64,000 nucleotides of DNA from Limnanthes douglasii subsp. nivea (Eukaryota > Streptophyta > Magnoliopsida > Brassicales > Limnanthaceae). How positions within the stretch are numbered: position 1 is the first letter of the stretch; every line of letters starts with the position of its first letter. The notes under the pieces are model-generated. The model was not told where the DNA came from. It saw only the letters and a program-made list of their open reading frames with translations, and ran no database searches. This document shows positions 25,060-36,490 of this stretch, piece after piece. The stretch lies in assembly GCA_036936605.1 (NCBI GenBank), contig JAUPFV010000001.1, positions 117,002,771 through 117,066,770 on the forward strand. The letters are read 5' to 3'. Made by a program: the position numbers and the translations under genes.

Positions 25060-25930
25060 TGGACTTTAGATCTAGGATCCTCTCTCTCATGGATTTGGAG
25101 GAACATTTTACGTCTACGGCTTTTTGCAAGCAATATGTACACACTGGCAATCAGATATGGTGAAGATACCTACTTTTGACACAATCTATGACTCCTTCCT
25201 ACCCTTCTGGTAACCATGATGGGCAAGGTATAATCCACGATTCATGTTTTGGTAAGAATTGCAAGGTTGCATACATCATTTAGGATGATATCTAGAACTA
25301 GCCATCTCATATTACATATGCGAGCGCTATAAATCATAACAAACTCTTGAATATTAACAATCTCATTCTCGCCCTCCCTTCATCCAACATCAACTACAAC
25401 AACTTCAAACATAAAATTCACAATTAAAGGAACTTACAACATCATTCGAACGTTCATCCCTTATGTCGGACGGGTTGGGTTGTACGGTGTAAGTATAATA
25501 TTCATCATCACTCTTTTATTATTTGGCTTGTCATACTGGAAACATTTTCTACTTGAGATAACTTATGAGTTCAGAATTAAATTCCTCTCCAAATTGTGTC
25601 TTATGCAAATCTGACTCTAAAAATATCAATCATATCCTTTATGATTGTAGCTTCACTCAAAGCATTTGGAGCTATGCCAGCTCTAAGCTTAGGTTTTAAT
25701 ATGCTATTAATTGGATTTCCTAGATTGATGAGATGTCAAACTCGTCTTCATCTCTAAACCAAAATCTTTGATGTTCTTGCTTTGGCACGATAATTCACCA
25801 CGTCTGGCATGATCGGAATTCTAGAATTTTTTGCTCCCCTCATACTTTTGCCTTTACGTTGTCATAACGTGTATTTTTTGGCATTCAGTTTAGATTTCTT
25901 GGTACCAAGTTTAAATGACTAGTGTAATAT
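25060..25930 (+). pseudogene. LINE zf-RVT fragment
   Basis: At about 25585-25690 the plus strand reads NCVLCKSDSKNINHILYDCS followed by FTQSIWSYASSKL. This is the C-x2-C ... H-x3-C knuckle of the zf-RVT domain found after the RT in plant LINEs. An IIHHVWHDRNSRIF-like block near 25790-25830 matches the following W-x-ERN-RIF motif. A possible upstream GEDTYF motif near 25155 fits the same ORF. The rest is lost. Confidence 0.6.
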
Positions 25931-26330
25931 TTTATCGGATCCTAACTTACTTTTGTTGTTTAGGTTATGCATCAATCTCTCTCTTCATATCTGGTTGTCG
26001 TCGTTGTTCGTTGGATTTGTCGTCCAACTTGGTCACTACTAATCTTTTTACACGAGGCTTTTCAGTCATTTTTCCATGACTTTATTTGGTTTTAAATTTT
26101 ACAACTCGGTTTTGTCCAAACTTTTGGTCAATTATCAATCATAGAACTTTTTTTAAAAACATATTTCAAACTACTTCTTAAAATATACCCCATCTATTTG
26201 TACGAACCATTTATAATTGTTTAATATATTTTCATACGAAAAAATATTATTAAATATATGGTGTAATATTATATATATATATATAGTTAAATGAAGCTTA
26301 GAGGTTTAGTAGAGTAGGCTAATCTATATA
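25931..26330. other. AT-rich spacer
   Basis: No gene seen. A (TA)n microsatellite lies at about 26270-26284. Confidence 0.5.
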
Positions 26331-26339
26331 TTTAGGATG

Positions 26340-26470
26340 AAAAGGTAATTTACGAATAACTATCAAATATCAAATTTATTTACTAATAATCATCCAGCAT
26401 TAAATTTATTTACCGATAATCATGTAACATCAAATTTGATAATGTACAGATAACCACATAGTAGTCTGAA
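26340..26470. repeat. About 30-bp imperfect tandem repeats
   Basis: Three to four imperfect copies of an AAATTTATTTACCGATAATC-type unit (TATCAAATATCAAATTTATTTAC; CATTAAATTTATTTACC; CATCAAATTTGATAATGTAC). They precede the third module-like locus. Confidence 0.6.
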
Positions 26471-26499
26471 ATACATCTTAACCGTTTTTCTTATCCCTA

Positions 26500-26640
26500 T
26501 CCTGTTTTTTGTTTTTTTAATTGCCATATCTTTTAAGCCATAAATTGATTATATTTTTAGGTGCCTAATTACATTTTAAGCCATAAATTTTATTCTTTTA
26601 AGATGAATAGAAGTAGATCTATGATATATATATATATATT
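26500..26640. repeat. Diverged module preceding tandem repeats, locus 3
   Basis: Contains CATATCTTTTAAGCC and TTCTTTTAAGATGAATAGAA followed by GTAGATC. This is a diverged match to the module at 3001-3028 and 20200-20226. A short internal duplication (TAAGCCATAAATT twice) interrupts it. The region again leads into locus-specific tandem repeats. Confidence 0.4.
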
Positions 26641-27250
26641 TAATAAATTGATTATATTTTTAGTTGCCTAATTACAAGTAACTGGGTTGTAAAATAAATC
26701 TAAAAAAGCAATTGTATTCCAGTTGCAGAATTACTGTAATATGATTTTGGTTAATTGGAATGTCTAATTTTGTAACAATTAGAAGTAATTGGGTTGTGAA
26801 CAATCAATTTTTTTATAGTTGTAAAAATATGTGCATTTTTATGTTGAAAAACGTTTCAAAAAACTTGGATTCTGTTCAAGTTGTAGAAATACGTGCAATC
26901 TGGTTGCTAAAAAACAATTGTGTTATAAATGTGAAACTACGTGCAAATCTGTTGCGAAAATAAAAAGAAAATAGTTGCACATATAAGACTTTGGTTGTCA
27001 AATAAGTCTCATTGTGTGAAAATATATATATAATATTTTCTTATTAATATAAGTGTTAATTGGGCGTGAAACAACTATTTTTTTTATAGTTACGAAAATA
27101 TGTCCATTTTGTGTTGAAAAACTTTTTTTAGAGAAAAATATAATATGTTCTAGTTGCGAAAATACGTGCAATTTAGTTGCGAAATTAGTCTGGAAAAATA
27201 AATTGTGTTCAACTTGCGGGATAACGTGTAATTTGGTTGCGAAAATAAGA
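26640..27250. repeat. Degenerate tandem repeats with a TTGCGAAAATACGTGCAATT core
   Basis: Copies of a GTTCTAGTTGCGAAAATACG / TGCAATTTGGTTGCGAAAAT unit are spaced about 48-60 bp apart (clear starts at 26874, 26922, 27147 and 27207), with more diverged copies from 26700. The frames at 26760-26963 and 27053-27304 are artefacts of this repeat. Confidence 0.7.
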
Positions 27251-28092
27251 AAAAAAATTCCTCAAAATATTGTACATAGATTTCGTTCTGTTTTTTATAT
27301 ATAAAAAAGCAATATATGTTTTTAAAAAATTGAGTGAGAATTTTAAAAACGTCGATTTTGAAAGTTAATATTAAATATATTTCTGTGATACATGGGTATT
27401 TTAGAATAATTTATGTGTTTTCGGTCTTTTTAAACTTCAAACCTTATCGATAGTTTAATTTCTATCCAAATGATTGTCGATAACTATTTTTAAATAAAAT
27501 ATTAAAAATCTTTTAGTTATATAAACAAATATTTAGTAAAATAATTTATTTTTAATAATAAATAAATAAACTATATTGTTATATAGATATAATAAACATA
27601 TTAACGTTATTATATAGATACAAAATTATGACCGTATCACTTATTAGAATTTGTTTTGTTTGAGTTAGGTATGACATGATAAGATTGTTTTTGGTGAGGA
27701 TCTCTTGAGGACGGAATGATCTATCTGAATCTCACTTTAAAAAGAGAAAGTGTTCCTGAACTATTTTGGAAACGTTATGATTATCAAATGCAAATTGTCC
27801 TTATTTATTTTCTTAAGACGGTCACGTCTTCCTTTATTTTAAGAATCACATTTTATCTATATTAATCTTAACAGTTTTATGAATAATAAAGAAAAAATAA
27901 CGGTCAAACATTCATTTAGATATTCATATAGTAATTATCACATATTCAATTATAATAAGTGCATCACACAGTCGTCTTCGGATATTTTCGATTTTTTGAA
28001 GATGTTTTTATTTTTATTTTTGCTTGTCACCTTTAGTCGTATAGATTAGTATTTCGATTATTTCGTTTTTTATTAAGTAGTTCGACTTCAAA
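27251..28092. other. AT-rich spacer
   Basis: No gene or clear repeat recognised. Confidence 0.5.
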
Positions 28093-28285
28093 ATCATCGG
28101 TGAAGATTTTTGGATTGAACAAAATCTACAAAATTTTAGTCAATGTCTTACAAAATCTATAAATCTAGTCTATGGACTTTGTATAATCTATAAATTTAGT
28201 CCCTTAATCTAAGGAAAACTCATTCACCAAGGACTAAATTTATAGATTTTGCCAAGCCCTAAGATCATCACCGACGATCATCACA
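28093..28285. mobile_element. Small foldback (MITE-like) repeat
   Basis: The left arm at about 28093-28142 (ATCATCGGTGAAGATTTT ... AAAATCTACAAAATTTTAGT) is an imperfect reverse complement of 28225-28285 (ACTAAATTTATAGATTTT ... GATCATCACCGACGATC). The loop repeats the same AATCTATAAATCTAGTC / AATCTATAAATTTAGTC phrase. The element abuts the broken RT end of the Copia element at its right. Confidence 0.6.
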
Positions 28286-28289
28286 GAAG

Positions 28290-28640
28290 AACAAGTTGCA
28301 GATATCATGAGAAAGCTTGTGAAGTTGGAGACGTTTGTTGAGTGTCTGGAAATATTTTGTGATAACACTTCCTCAATTAAAATTAAATCATCTACATAGA
28401 AATTTACCATGACATATTTCATTTTCCCCTCTTAATGATAGTGTGTGATCATAATTACTTCTTTTGAATTCTTCTTGCTTGACATACCTCTCTACATGAT
28501 AAAACCAAGCTCGGGAGCTTGTTTTTAACCATACAAAGCTTTCTTGAGTAGATATACTTTATCTTCTTTATCTTTTTTGACGAAACCCTCTGGTTGATAC
28601 ACATACACCACTTCTTTCAATTCCCCATATAATAAGACAG
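28290..28640 (-). pseudogene. pol: Copia reverse transcriptase remnant ending after YVDD
   Basis: The minus-strand frame 28240-28422 begins MKYVMVNFYVDDLILIEE, the catalytic Tyr-Val-Asp-Asp motif of Copia RT. Upstream, at about 28470-28620, broken frames read VYVYQPEGFVKK and LYGLKQAPE-like sequence. Past the motif the translation ceases to resemble RT, marking the breakpoint close to the foldback repeat. Confidence 0.75.
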
Positions 28641-29539
28641 TTTTTACATCTAATTGATAAACTTTCCAGCTTTTATATGCAACAATTGCCAATATGATTC
28701 TTATTGTATCTCATCGGACAACCAGTGCAAAGACTTCATCATAGTCAATCTTGTGCACATCCTTCCCATCTTCCCATCTTCATTTAATTTAGTCTTGAAA
28801 ACCTATTTAACTACGATTTTTATTGCATTAGCATGGAGAGTTACAAGTTCCCGTGTGTTGTTTTTCTCAATAGATTGTATTCTATATTCTATTGCTTCAA
28901 TCTAATTTGTTTTTTTGGCAACTTATTTAAAACGCATCGGATCACCATGAAACATAAATAGTTCCAATACCATTTCTGCTTCAGCCTCTTCATCTGAAAT
29001 CCTTTTTGCACTTTCATAATCTAGCATCCATATTGGTGATCTACAACTTATTTTCTGATAGGTTTCAGGTTGAGGTGACATGCCATTATTTTCACCAATG
29101 ACATATTTCTCAACACTTCCGATCTTTTCATCATTATCCTCTCTAGTAATGTATTTTTCTCTCCATTCAAGAGTATTATTAAAAAATTCGCATCAACATT
29201 CCAATCTCACTTTTTTTCTTCTTCAAATATTACTTCCCAACTAATGACAATTTTCTTTAAATTTGGATCATAAAGTCGTTATGACTTTGAGTCATCGCTT
29301 ACTCCATGTAAAACACACTTATGGCTTATGTTATCTGGCTTTATTTTATGTTGTTCAGCGATATGCACATGACCTATGCAACTAAAAATTCTCAAATAGC
29401 CCATAGTTTGTTTAATTTCATTCCAACACCCTTCTCCAACCATATCACTTACATCATTTGTCGCACTTGTGTTCAACACATGACACGCCCACTGTACTGT
29501 CTCAACCTAAAAGTTCTTTAGCATGCTCTTTTATGTGAG

Positions 29540-30180
29540 TATGCATTTAACCATGTTCATGATTGTGCTATTCTTCTCTTGCGTACTCTATTTTGCTGAG
29601 GAGAGTACAAACTAGTTAGTTGTCTTTTGATTCAATTTTCTCCATAAAATTGGTTGAAGCTAATTGAAGTAAATTCTCCTCTTTTATTCGTTCTCAAACA
29701 ACATATAAGTTTTCCAGGTTTTCTTTTTATAAGGCTTATAAAGTTTTTAAAAACAACAAAAGCTTCTTTATTTTTTTATTAAAAGATATCTCCAGATTTT
29801 GCGACTGTACTCGTCTACCAACAAGAATATATACCTTTTTCACTCTGACAAACAGGAGATATCAGCTCACATAAGTCTATATGAACAAGTTTTATTATCT
29901 TTGTTGCTCTCGACTGAATTTTCTTTGACATAATTCTCGATTCTTCTTTCCAATATTACGTATTTCACACATTTTTATTTCTTCATTTGAGGTAATCCAT
30001 TTACCATTTGCTTGTGTTGCATAATCTTGATGTATGTGTTGCTGAAATGCCCATAGCTCTTGTGCCATAAACCCAATGACACATCATCTTTTACTTTCAT
30101 ATATCCATTCATACCAGATTTTATTATTGCAGATATAGTGAACATACGGTTTATTATCCTTGTAGAGATCAGAATCAAAC
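29540..30180 (-). pseudogene. pol: Copia GAG-pre-integrase and integrase remnant
   Basis: The frame 29975-30178 contains LGLWHKSYGHFSNTYIKIMQ, the W-H-x-R-x-GH pre-integrase motif with degenerate zinc ligands. Farther left, broken frames carry LYSPQQNRVRKR (the PQQNGVAER motif, altered) near 29560-29620. Integrase would be non-functional. Confidence 0.75.
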
Positions 30181-30189
30181 CTCTACAAG

Positions 30190-30480
30190 GATTGTAGATT
30201 TGTTATGCTCATTGGTCGATCAAAATAGTTAAACCCATTTTTTGAAGTTTCCTAACACTCAATAGATTATTAGTCAAGTCTAGACCAAAAAACACATAGG
30301 TTAATTTTTGGGTCAACCTCTCAACTTCAAACTGCATACATTCTTTTCCCAGCACCTCAATTCTTGAGGTATTCCCTAGTTTTACTCCATGTCTAAAGTT
30401 TTCATTGAGCTCAATAAACCAATATTTGTTACATGGCATATGATTTGAGAAACCGGAATTGATAAACCAAATCCCTTATC
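30190..30480 (-). pseudogene. pol: Copia aspartic protease remnant
   Basis: On the minus strand around 30465-30440 the frame reads WFINSGFSNHMPCNKYWF, the Copia W-x-x-D-S-G-x-S-x-H-M protease site with D changed to N. The frame 30209-30439 continues with NNLLSVRKLQKMGLTILI, typical of the protease C-terminal part. Confidence 0.75.
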
Positions 30481-30559
30481 TTCAACCTCTTTGATATTTA
30501 TATGAGTCATTAAAAGAAATATTTTTGCTTCATCGATCTCAACTTGGTTTGTCTCTTTT

Positions 30560-31387
30560 CTCCATTTGGACATTCATATTCATATTGTCCTCGCTTGTGA
30601 CACCTAAAACACTCAATGTGAGCTCTGTTAATAGTTCATCCTCTTCCACCTCTTCTCATTCCTCTCAAGAAATTACTTCCTCGCTGCCAAGATTACTCAT
30701 TTTATTGCCTTGTTTATAGCTGCAAAAATCATCGACTTTTGGTACTTGTTCTTCAGATGCCTTGCGTTCTAGATTCTGTTCTTGAACAAGTAATGAGATT
30801 TGCAACTCATTGACTGTCATTTGATCAATATATTTTGACTCCTCGATTGCGCAGATAATATAATTAAAAATATTATTTATTGTGCGAAGGATTTTCTCAA
30901 AAATATTTCCATCTTCTAGGTCTTCTCTACAGTTTCTAATGTCATTTGCTACGACCATGACTCTTCTAAAATAATTTTTCACTATCTCACCCCTTTTCAT
31001 CTCCTATGTTTCAAAAAATATTTGAAGCCACTGGAGTTGAGCATGCTTCAGTCTTTTATTTCCATGATAGTTGATCTTCATTGCTTCTGGAAGTTGTTTG
31101 GATGTCTGCTTTTGAGTGATGGTCTTCAACATAGTCTTATGGATGGACTGAAACTGGTAATAATTATTTGCCTTCAAATATTTAAGCCTAGATTCATCTA
31201 ATATATTTTGTTGCACTATAGTAAACACTTCACCTTCTCTAGGTTCCTTGTGACATTGTTGAATCACACACATATACTCTTTTGGGCATAAGATATTCTC
31301 TATTACTAAACTCAAGTGACCGTAATCTTCGTCAAATTTAAGCACACACGGGGCACTGGAATTATTCAAATCAGATGTCATTTCCAA
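30560..31387 (-). pseudogene. gag: Copia gag remnant
   Basis: Two frames, 31387-31004 and 31000-30665, form a UBN2-type gag. The first reads QSIHKTMLKTITQKQTSKQL and LKHAQLQWLQIFFET. The second reads GEIVKNYFRRVMVVANDIRN, MTVNELQISLLVQEQNL and continues into a lysine-poor linker. A stop separates the frames. The zinc knuckle region at 30560-30660 is eroded. Confidence 0.75.
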
Positions 31388-31446
31388 ACTTTCCTCACTC
31401 TTGTTTCACTCAAACAAATTCTTTTTATAGGGCTCCAATACCAAAT

Positions 31447-31850
31447 TGAGAGTAATATGGAGAGAGAATAAAACTCAATGTATTAAACTTTGGCACAAAG
31501 TGGTTTTCAATAACCTACAAGAAGCAATAGAGCTTTTCGTATTCCAGCTTATAAATGATGACTTTTATTGACCTGTATACTAACCGTTAAAATATTAATT
31601 CTTATAACATATAATTATTAAATAAGATAATTTAATCAACTCCACCACAAATAAAAATATCATAAAAATATACGGTATTGTTTTTACAGTAACTTCAAAA
31701 TGAAATTATAAATCCAATAAATCAGACACAATAACAAAATGAAGTTATCGTGACCGGGTGATATAATCTTTTACTATATAGTTCCAGTGACTATATATGC
31801 AATTAAATTGAAAAACCCAGTCAAAATGGCTTATCCCTTAATATAAGTAA
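31447..31850 (-). repeat. Partial 5' LTR of the truncated Copia element
   Basis: The inner LTR edge is TGAGAGTAATATGGAGAG at 31447 on the plus strand, which is ...ACTCTCA on the element strand, directly next to the primer-binding-like site. The outer edge could not be placed because no second LTR is present; 31850 is a guess. Confidence 0.45.
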
Positions 31851-32760
31851 ATTGTATTTCAAAATGTTGACTCACTGCCAATATATTGAAGGAGTGGCAA
31901 CAAAGAAAATTTGGAAATTTAACCTATATTGAGAAATAAGCGACCTTGACTTGTCCCAAAACATCAATGGTGCAGACTATTTTTGCGGCCCGGTGATCTT
32001 GTCTTCTCGTAGTCTAAAAATGTGTTATAAACCTTTGGAGATTTCAAGAATATAAAATCATCGGGCTTTGAATCTAGTACCTGTACAAAAATATGTTAAT
32101 TACACTAGAAACACATAATTATATAATGAAAAAGACACATTATAAGGCAACAACTAACCTGTACAAAGCCACACATTACTCCACGAGATGATTTGTACAT
32201 CAGTTGCTATATCAGGAAACCATGAGCCTAAATTGTCAATAAAACCAATGATTTTATATCTTTCAAGACTACACAAATATAAGATCAATGGTCTCAACAA
32301 CAATTTGTGCAATAATAAGACTTAAGAAAGAAAGCCCAAGTAGGTGTCTCCATCAATATAGGTATATAGTATTGGTCAACCCTTCGGTCACTTCTAAGTA
32401 GACACATAGACGCATAGACAATAACCTAAACAACATTTAGAGCAGAATAAACAATTGACAGACGCGTGAAGGCATAAACATAAACCTAAACACCATTTGG
32501 ATAAAAAATAAACCTTGGCAGATGCATAACTTATGGAGTTGAGGATAAAAATAATAAACACGTTTACCAATCCAGAACCTACATATTATTACTCGAGCAA
32601 CAGGTTGAGCTCTGCTCATCGATAACAAGTGGTAAAAAAAGAATAGATAAGAAGGTTTTAATTTACAGCTTTACAATAAATGAGGCAGTAGCATTTATAT
32701 TAGATAGGTATAAAATTAGGGTTAAGGTATAATTAAATATTAGGTCGTGTGAAAGAGGTG
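31851..32760. other. Spacer left of the CACTA element
   Basis: No recognisable gene. It may contain the left terminal region of the CACTA element, but no convincing CACTA terminus was found. Confidence 0.4.
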
Positions 32761-33049
32761 AAAATCTAGTGAGTAAGTTTTTATTAACAGTGTGTTGCTC
32801 AAGGGTCTTTATTCCGTTGCAGAAATAGAAATTGTGGGATAAAAAGTCACGTTACAGTACATAAACACCCAAGTTATAAAGCTGAATCTACTACTCAAAC
32901 TCATAATTAGTAAATTAAACATATCATATAACACCAAATTCATCAACTTAAAATAGATTCAAATTCATCAATATTTATTCAAATTCATCAATATTGACAT
33001 CTAATATACAATATCAATCAACATTGTTAATTAGTCTAAGCCGACATCA

Positions 33050-33760
33050 TATTGACCATTGCTTACATTATCTATACCATCCTCATCACTAACAAACTCA
33101 TCATTAAACTCTTCTATTTCAACGATCTCAAAACGTCTGGGATCAACAATATCGTTAGGATCATTTAGGTCCATATCGGGTTGTAACGGCACTGGCGGAG
33201 GCATTTCAAATTCTTAGAAGACTCCTTGTTGTGTTGGTTCAGCAACTAATACTTCTCCATCGTCTGTCGGAATAACATATGTCATGTCTATTCTATTTTG
33301 GGCCCTTATCTTGCATACAACTACCCATTCTTTATGAGATGCTTCTTTCGATACATAATTAAAATAATAGACTTGCCGAGCTTGAGCAGCCAATATGAAT
33401 GGATCATGTTGTGACATCCGACTCCTTCGAAAAATTTCTATCAAACCATTTGTAGGGTGAATTCACATGTTTTTCCTATCGTTACTAAACCAATCGCATT
33501 GGAAAAACATAATCGATTTCATCACCCCACCATAGGACACCTCCCAAATTTTTTTATTTGTCCATAGTAGTCTAGCATACCAGCACCATATGTCCCATCA
33601 ACCATAACACCACTATTGTTTTTCTTATTCCCTCTTCCACGTTTTGTGTCGAAGAGGTAATCGTTGGTGTAATATCACTTAAACTTTTGAATCTCGCAAT
33701 ACGGACTATTTGCCAATGTTGATATACGACAATCCAATGTATCCATGTTTGTACCAACCT
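33050..33760 (-). pseudogene. CACTA TNP2 C-terminal DUF4216 remnant
   Basis: The frame 33214-33444 includes MSQHDPFILAAQARQVYYFN and W-V-V-V-C-K-I, matching the DPFxxAxQAxQVYY...W-x-VV signature of DUF4216 in En/Spm transposases. Upstream, broken frames near 33555-33650 read RGRRNKNNSGVMVDGTYGAG and LDYYGQIKK, the N-terminal DUF4216 motif. The tail to about 33055 is acidic (EEFNDEFVSDEDG). The catalytic Transposase_21 and DUF4218 parts are not seen. Confidence 0.75.
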
Positions 33761-34599
33761 ATGACACTCACAAAAAACAAGAGACCAACACTAATTTATA
33801 ACCTACTAATACTGCTGCAACAGTGAAATAATTGATGGAAATGCAGGGAGCTAGCTACTGCAAATTACACAAAATCTCACTCTTATGTTGAATGAAACTA
33901 CTCTAACCAAAATCGAAATTACTATCGCAATGAAAGTGAGTTCATACCAGCAGCAACATCATAACATATACGTATCAATTTGATATTGTATGTACTTAAA
34001 AAAATGAAAGCAAGCAAATGGTGATTAAAAGAAGTAACAATTAGAGTGAATATTACATATTCTTCTGGCCAAGGACGAAAGCTCTAAAAAGTATTGATCG
34101 ATCTCCTCTGTAGTAGATTCGGGATTCAATTGACGAAGCTGTACATTGCAGGAGCTGCAAAATAAACATTAGTATTGTAATTTTTATATCGTGGCTAATC
34201 AATAAAAACTCACTCGATAATAGTGGCAATTTCAGGGGTATTCTTTAAAACATATATGTGTAACATGTTTGAATATTTTTTAGACAAGTATTCAGACTTC
34301 TTCCTGCCTTTCTTTAGTCTGTCGGGGTGTCAAAAGATTGACAAACGTTTGTCAGCCTCCACTTCGCCTCCATCGTCATTCCTCGGTGGTTGTCGCTAAT
34401 TTGTCTACATATTTTCATCTAGGATACATGAAAATACTTACGATTCAAAAGGATACATCCGCCATTAAGCGCTTCATATGGCATGTAAACCTCAGCATTT
34501 GGCCACCGACAATATTTCTCCGGTTTCCTCAAACTTCACCAGAGGGTAAAAATGAATATATTAAAACAGAAACTCAGCTTAAATTCAAAGTAATTAAAA

Positions 34600-36036
34600 A
34601 CACTTACATGTTGACTAACTTATCGGGAATGGTTCCTCGACCCACCAGCATGAGTCCCCGCCCCACCATGATAAGCTTTGTGGTTTATCCAGTTTGTTTC
34701 TGACAGCTTCATCTGCTTAAGACTACACCAGAAATCAACCCATGACTTCCATATTCTTAGCATATTCGTTAAGAAAGGTGGTCGAACATTGATCAACTCA
34801 GCTGTTAGACGCTGTAGGTTGGCTCTACTCAAGGCACTTCCTTTTATTCTAGCCACAAAATTCTTGTAACAACTATTTAGTTGTTCCACGAACAACCTGT
34901 GGACAACATCATGATTGTTGTCTTGTACAGTGCAACATTTTTGCAAACAAGACAAAAAACAAATCAGTTATTCAATTCCATAAATAATACATGGACAAAT
35001 AATAATACAGTTAGTACTTGAATGCCTTCCACATGTCAGCCCTAAAACCAGGGGGTGTCTTCTCAAAAGTCTCCTAGAAGCATGTAATCCAAAGCCTTAT
35101 TTCAGGCGCAAACCAGTGAGGAATGTCATCTGGCCTCAATCTAATACGAAACAGAAAATCAGTTTACCAAAAAAATAATAATACTTAAATAGAAATAAAT
35201 GTAGTTGTAAGTTGCTAAGAAACTTACATGTTCTCGTAGATCATGACGTGTTTACAGTGCATACTAAGCTTTGGTTTAGGTAGAGAATACCCAAAAAAAT
35301 TGTAATGCTTCGCCACTCCCTCTTGATCAACACCAATGTCATGTCCGCTAGCTTCCTCTTGAACATCACCAACATCCTCTTGTTCCACTTCCTCTTGATT
35401 GGCGCCACCCTCCTCTTCCTCCACTTCTATTTTTTCGTTGGCCTCCTCATCATCATCTTCCCCGTCCTCTTCCCTTTCATAATTATCTTTCACCTCATCT
35501 TCCTCCTCATTAGCATCTTCTTGCTCCTCTTCTGAACTCTGTTCAGATTCATATTCCTCAACTATACTTTAAGAAAGAGGCTAGTATGATGTGTTTGGTT
35601 CAGACGGGCATGAAATCAATGGAGAGTCACTAGACTCTATCTCTGGTGAAGTGTTAAGACAAGTCCCAGATGCATAAACATCCGCAGTTGGACTGACAGT
35701 CGGAGTAAGAGTCGGAGTGAGAGTTAAAGTGGGAGTGGGAGTGGAAGTTGAAGCGGGAGTAAGAGTTGGAGCGGGAGTGGGAGTTGGAGCAGGAGTGGGA
35801 ATGGGAATTTGTTTCAGGTAAGTATTACATCTTGTTTGGAGACAAACACTAGCTACCCTCCCTGACAAAGGCTTTCTAGCTGGGGGTTTAGAGGATTTTT
35901 CATAACAGAGTTTGATGGAATGATTGCAAATTTGAGGCACTGGAACCAACAGTAACTTCTTCGGCTTATCTAACATGGCTTGTTTGCCTTTGAGGTTTTC
36001 CTTCTTACCAACCATACCTTCCAAAAACAATTTCAA
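34600..36036 (-). pseudogene. CACTA Transposase_24 (PttA/TNP1-like) gene remnant
   Basis: The first exon-like frame, 36036-35581, encodes a basic start and then a long proline-threonine repeat (PTPAPTPTPAPTLTPAS type). Frame 35493-35224 is strongly acidic (EEDGEDDDEEANEKIEVEEE). Around 35060-35120 broken frames read IPHWFAPEIRLWITC and GFRADMWKAFKY. Frame 34955-34620 gives RLTAELINVRPPFLT, LRIWKSWVDFWCSLKQMKLS and HAGGSRNHS, equivalent to the W-x-x-WxSxEWKxxSE...NR...HTGGS hallmark of Transposase_24. Apparent GT/AG junctions between frames suggest an intron-containing gene. It probably encoded the second CACTA product, which binds subterminal repeats. Confidence 0.65.
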
Positions 36037-36244
36037 TCATTAAATAAACATATTTCAAACATTAAACACAATAACAACAACAAGCATAAAAGACTGCCCA
36101 CCATATGAGCTCATTCTCATAAAAAATAGTATTTTTTATACTTAAACTGTTGTAGTTAAATTATCAAACATATACAAACAACCTACATCAGCCTAAACAC
36201 AACTACAAATAGAACATTAAACCATATATATGATATACAACATT

Positions 36245-36490
36245 ATATTCATACATGCTAAATCACTGCCTCACAACATCAACACAATACATGAGTGTTA
36301 ACACAAACTTACTGAATCAAAAACACAATAAGAACAACATACTCACTAAATCACTAACACAATACATACTAACTAAATCACTGACTAACAACATTAACAC
36401 AAGACATGAGTACACAAACTTAATGAATCACAAACACAATATTAACACATAATCTCTAAATCATTAACACAATACATACTCACCAAATCA
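36245..36490. repeat. Imperfect AATCACTAACACAATACATA tandem repeats
   Basis: Several diverged copies of an AATCACTAACACAATACATA-like phrase (about 36258, 36351, 36372, 36424 and 36460) lie inside the upstream part of the CACTA element. The open frame 36255-36452 is produced by this repeat. Confidence 0.6.

Larger units (their letters stand above)
28290..31446 (-). mobile_element. 3'-truncated Ty1/Copia element
   Basis: Minus-strand Copia element reading leftwards. A primer-binding-like TTGGTATTGGAGCC lies at about 31431-31444, next to an LTR edge at 31447. Gag starts at 31387, then come protease, integrase and reverse transcriptase, which stops soon after the YVDD motif near 28380. The rest of RT, RNase H and the 3' LTR are absent. 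Several stops and frameshifts make it inactive. Confidence 0.8.

Noticed and set aside
26760..27304. Cys-containing frames that look like small zinc-finger proteins
   Set aside because: They coincide with the degenerate TTGCGAAAATACGTGCAAT repeats; the Cys spacing follows the repeat period.
35305..35535. Hydrophobic plus-strand frame resembling a membrane protein
   Set aside because: It is the complement of the acidic (Glu/Asp-rich) CACTA reading; Glu/Asp codons read in reverse give Leu/Ile/Phe.
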